From assembly GCA_035308365.1 (NCBI GenBank), contig DATGGU010000060.1, positions 1 to 31,612 on the forward strand: DNA of 31,612 nucleotides, given 5' to 3'. Every line of letters begins with the position of its first letter. Within the stretch, counting starts at the first letter, position 1. The position numbers and the translations under genes were made by a program. Origin of the DNA: PALSA-505 sp035308365 (lineage in GTDB: Bacteria > Actinomycetota > Actinomycetes > Streptosporangiales > Streptosporangiaceae). The notes below the pieces were generated by a model that searched no databases, was not told where the DNA came from, and saw nothing but the letters and a program-made list of their open reading frames with translations. Below, one piece after another: positions 29,342 to 31,612 of the stretch.

Positions 29342-31612
29342 GGCCGCTCCCCTCCGGCTCGGTTACCGTCCGCTGGACGGCACGGCCCAGCCTGACCAGC
29401 TTGTACGGCGCCCAGTGGAACATCGAACGATTCGTATCACGCACGTCAAGCATGGCCTGGCGCAACGCGGCTTCGGCAGGCAGCCCACCGATCAGGTACT
29501 GGTGGAACGCGCACATCAGCGCCCGCCCCGAGACATCGGATACCGGCCAGAGGGCGCCGAGGACCTGCCGCGCCCCAGCGGCGAAGAACGCGGCCTGCAA
29601 GCCGAGCACTTCGTCACCGAACAACTCTTCCTGGCCGGCTGTCGCCACCTGCCGTCCGCTGATCGCCCGCCGGCCCGAGTGGCACGCCGACAGAACCACG
29701 AGGTCCGCGCGCAGCCGCCACTGGCTGATCCCGAGCCCGTCGATCTTGCCGTCGGCCAGGTACAGCCCCGCATCGAACGGCGCGGAGACCGGAACGTCGT
29801 CGCCGTGCGTGACCAGGTGCAGCGTGCCGAACGCGCCGAGCGCGCCCTGTTCTCGCAGGTCATTGACCCGGCCGGTGGTCGCCTCGCCCTCGGTCAGCAA
29901 CGTCACCGGCACCGCCGCCCGCCGGTACAGGTCCGCGACCGCCGCCGCCTCCGGCCCGGCGTTCGCCAGGGGTCCCAGCCCCGGGCCGAACGAGGACACG
30001 CCAAGCGCGAAGACCTCATCCGCCGGCCCCACAGCGGGCAGCAGCAGGCTGGTCAGGTTGGGCACGTAGCTGACCGCGAACCGCTCGGCCAGCGGAGCGC
30101 CGTCGAAGCCGAGCGTGTGGAACGGCAACTGGTGCAGCAACCGGTGCGGTGACACGATCAGCCGCTGTTTGCCGGCCAGCAGCTCCCGGCCCTGTTGCGG
30201 CAGCAACAGCCGCCCGAGCCTGCGGCTCTCCCGCTCCAGCCAGGGCGCGTCCAGCGTGATGGCGCCGATGCTGGCGGCGATGCCGTCCAGGTCGGCCCGC
30301 CGCGCCTCGTCCATGGTGATCTTCTCGGCGACCAGCGATCCGGCGTCGATGGTCGCGGCCATCAGCGTTCGCCGGCTCAGCCAGTGATAGGTGATCACCG
30401 CTTCGTCCGGTGCGAGGGTGGCTTGCAGGGCTGCCATGCTGAAGGCCGGCCTGACGACACCGCGGCGGCTGCGGTCCGTCATCAGCCGCTCCCAGAGAAC
30501 GTGTCTCCTGGCGGCCATGAGCGCTCGCTCGTCGTCGGTCAGCTTCGCCCCGCCGGCCGCCAGCGCGCGGGTCAGCTCGTGGAAGACCTGCTCGTCCTCG
30601 TGCCCGCTGCCATCTCCGGCCGTCTTGCCGCCGGTGACGGCCCAGCCGAGCACACCCCGGGCCTTGGCCAGCTCCGACCGGGTGAGCATGAGCTCGTGCT
30701 GGCCGGTCTGCTGCGCGGCGAACACCCCCCAGTCGTAGAGGTTGCTCCGGCCGCGCAGGTAGCCGTCCTGGAGGTAGGGCCCGTTGACCTTGCCGCGATC
30801 CAGCTCGGCCTCGGCGATTCCCTCGCCACACAGCTCGGACATCCGGCCGAAGTCGCCGCGTCTGCCCTCGGCCATCACCGCCCGGCCGATCACCGTCACC
30901 AGCAGCGAGCGCCGCTCGGCGTCCGCCAGCCCGGGCTCACCGGCCAGCCCGCCGGTGAGCCCGGCGAGGACGGCCGCGGCCGCATCGACGCGGCCGAGCT
31001 GGATCAGCAGGTCGGAACGCAGCACGCCTACCGTGACGACGGTGGCGGCCAGCCCGGCCAGGTTCTTCGCCCGCAGCCGGTGCTCCAGCGCTTCGGCGCC
31101 GGTCAGCAGTTCCTCCAGCTTCGCGGGATCGGAGCAGCGGGCGGACTCGTCGAGCAGCCGGTTCAGCTCCTGGTTCTGCTCCAGCAGCCAGTTCTGCCGT
31201 TCCGCCGACTCCCGCCTGACCCGCCTGGTCCTGTCCTCCCCGGGTTCGCTGCGCGCCGGTGGCACCCCGATGGTGGCGAGTTCGGCGTTGAGCTCGCCGG
31301 CTGCCTGCTGGGCCTGGCTGCCGAGCTCGCTGGCCAGGGTCGCGAGCTGGCGCAGCAACGCGGTGCCTGCCTCGGCCTGGCGCGGGTCCGTGGCCATCCG
31401 CACCTGGGTGATGCCGGCCCAGATCTCGGTGACCACACTCAGCCTGGCCTGCGTCTGGTTGGCGGCGAGCACGCCCATGTCCTCGGCGCAGTCCGCCGCC
31501 ATCCAGGCTGCGAGCACGGCAGGGACACCGGGTACAGCCGGCTCGGCCGATGTGGCCGGGTCGGCCGATGTGGCCGGGTCGGCTGATGTGGCCGGGTCGG
31601 CCGGTGTGGCCT
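29334..31612 (-). CDS. CHAT-domain protease, 5' end outside window
   Basis: A caspase-like CHAT peptidase. Counting from the GTG at 31,517 it has 727 residues, but the frame stays open to the right edge, so the real start may lie outside. The C-terminal CHAT domain has the catalytic His571 in LHLVTHGDD and Cys612 in VVLSACHSGR, 41 residues apart as usual, plus LIVSPHRLLHQLPFHTL and GARQVLGALWPV. The N-terminal 350 residues are helical and Leu/Ala-rich, like the TPR-type sensor parts of other CHAT proteins. Upstream of 31,517 the frame reads as repeats of Ala-Asp-Pro-Ala-Thr-Ser. In bacteria CHAT proteases are activated by a partner or sensor to cut a substrate, sometimes in defence. The next gene overlaps by eight bases. 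Confidence 0.9.
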   Translation of the reverse strand, partial: ATPADPATSADPATSADPATSAEPAVPGVPAVLAAWMAADCAEDMGVLAANQTQARLSVVTEIWAGITQVRMATDPRQAEAGTALLRQLATLASELGSQAQQAAGELNAELATIGVPPARSEPGEDRTRRVRRESAERQNWLLEQNQELNRLLDESARCSDPAKLEELLTGAEALEHRLRAKNLAGLAATVVTVGVLRSDLLIQLGRVDAAAAVLAGLTGGLAGEPGLADAERRSLLVTVIGRAVMAEGRRGDFGRMSELCGEGIAEAELDRGKVNGPYLQDGYLRGRSNLYDWGVFAAQQTGQHELMLTRSELAKARGVLGWAVTGGKTAGDGSGHEDEQVFHELTRALAAGGAKLTDDERALMAARRHVLWERLMTDRSRRGVVRPAFSMAALQATLAPDEAVITYHWLSRRTLMAATIDAGSLVAEKITMDEARRADLDGIAASIGAITLDAPWLERESRRLGRLLLPQQGRELLAGKQRLIVSPHRLLHQLPFHTLGFDGAPLAERFAVSYVPNLTSLLLPAVGPADEVFALGVSSFGPGLGPLANAGPEAAAVADLYRRAAVPVTLLTEGEATTGRVNDLREQGALGAFGTLHLVTHGDDVPVSAPFDAGLYLADGKIDGLGISQWRLRADLVVLSACHSGRRAISGRQVATAGQEELFGDEVLGLQAAFFAAGARQVLGALWPVSDVSGRALMCAFHQYLIGGLPAEAALRQAMLDVRDTNRSMFHWAPYKLVRLGRAVQRTVTEPEGSGHD
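31545..31612. repeat. 18-bp tandem repeat at the 5' part of the CHAT gene
   Basis: GGCCGATGTGGCCGGGTC recurs with an 18-bp period from about 31,545 to the window edge (three full units and a diverged fourth). In the CHAT frame it encodes ADPATS units, a flexible linker or N-terminal tail. Confidence 0.85.

Overview
The window is from a high-GC actinomycete chromosome. Pointers are a DUF5753 (Scr1-type regulator) and DUF397 gene pair, a WhiB7-type regulator, a large LuxR-type (LAL) ATPase fragment, an actinobacterial Lhr helicase, frequent GTG starts and strong G/C third-position bias over most of the window. Nothing fixes the genus. No rRNA, tRNA or CRISPR array was seen.

Positions 1 to about 7,650 form an integrated element with lower GC and looser codon use than its surroundings. 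It carries the end of a DUF5753 gene and its DUF397 partner, a helix-turn-helix protein, a zinc-ribbon/sigma-70-like protein, two small unknown genes, an HK97-fold major capsid gene with a coupled small ORF, a repeat-rich non-coding segment and, on the other strand, a large serine integrase. The integrase start codon lies 49 bp from a drug/H+ antiporter gene that begins inside its first membrane segment, so the element appears to have integrated into that gene. The left end of the element is outside the window. No terminase, portal, protease or tail gene is visible in the part present.

Positions 7,668-13,723 hold chromosomal genes, several damaged: the decapitated MFS gene, an alpha/beta hydrolase whose 3' end is repeated downstream, an AraC-family remnant, a pentapeptide-repeat protein (minus strand), a whiB7-like gene preceded by a short ORF, a small unknown gene and a LAL regulator that lacks its C-terminal half. 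Positions 13,904-20,387 (minus strand) encode Lhr helicase and HtpG.

Positions 20,596-27,402 are all on the minus strand and read as an L-arabinose cluster: LacI-type regulator, araB, a repeat-derived ORF overlapping both neighbours by 4 bp, araD, araA, then an FMN-dependent alpha-hydroxy-acid oxidase. Two LacI-type palindromes mark the regulator's and araB's 5' ends. The regulator would repress arabinose isomerase, kinase and epimerase genes, which feed L-arabinose into the pentose phosphate pathway. Positions 27,882-31,612 hold a small HTH protein overlapping an MT-A70 methyltransferase, and a CHAT-protease gene (running off the right edge) coupled to a small protein.

Short direct duplications recur across the chromosomal part: 3'-end copies behind two unrelated genes, a 24-bp minisatellite in araB, a 102-bp repeat between araB and araD, a 58-bp repeat upstream of the regulator and an 18-bp repeat in the CHAT gene. 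The most unusual items are the capsid-bearing element with its primase-type zinc ribbon/sigma fusion, the repeat ORF inside the arabinose operon, and the CHAT pair.
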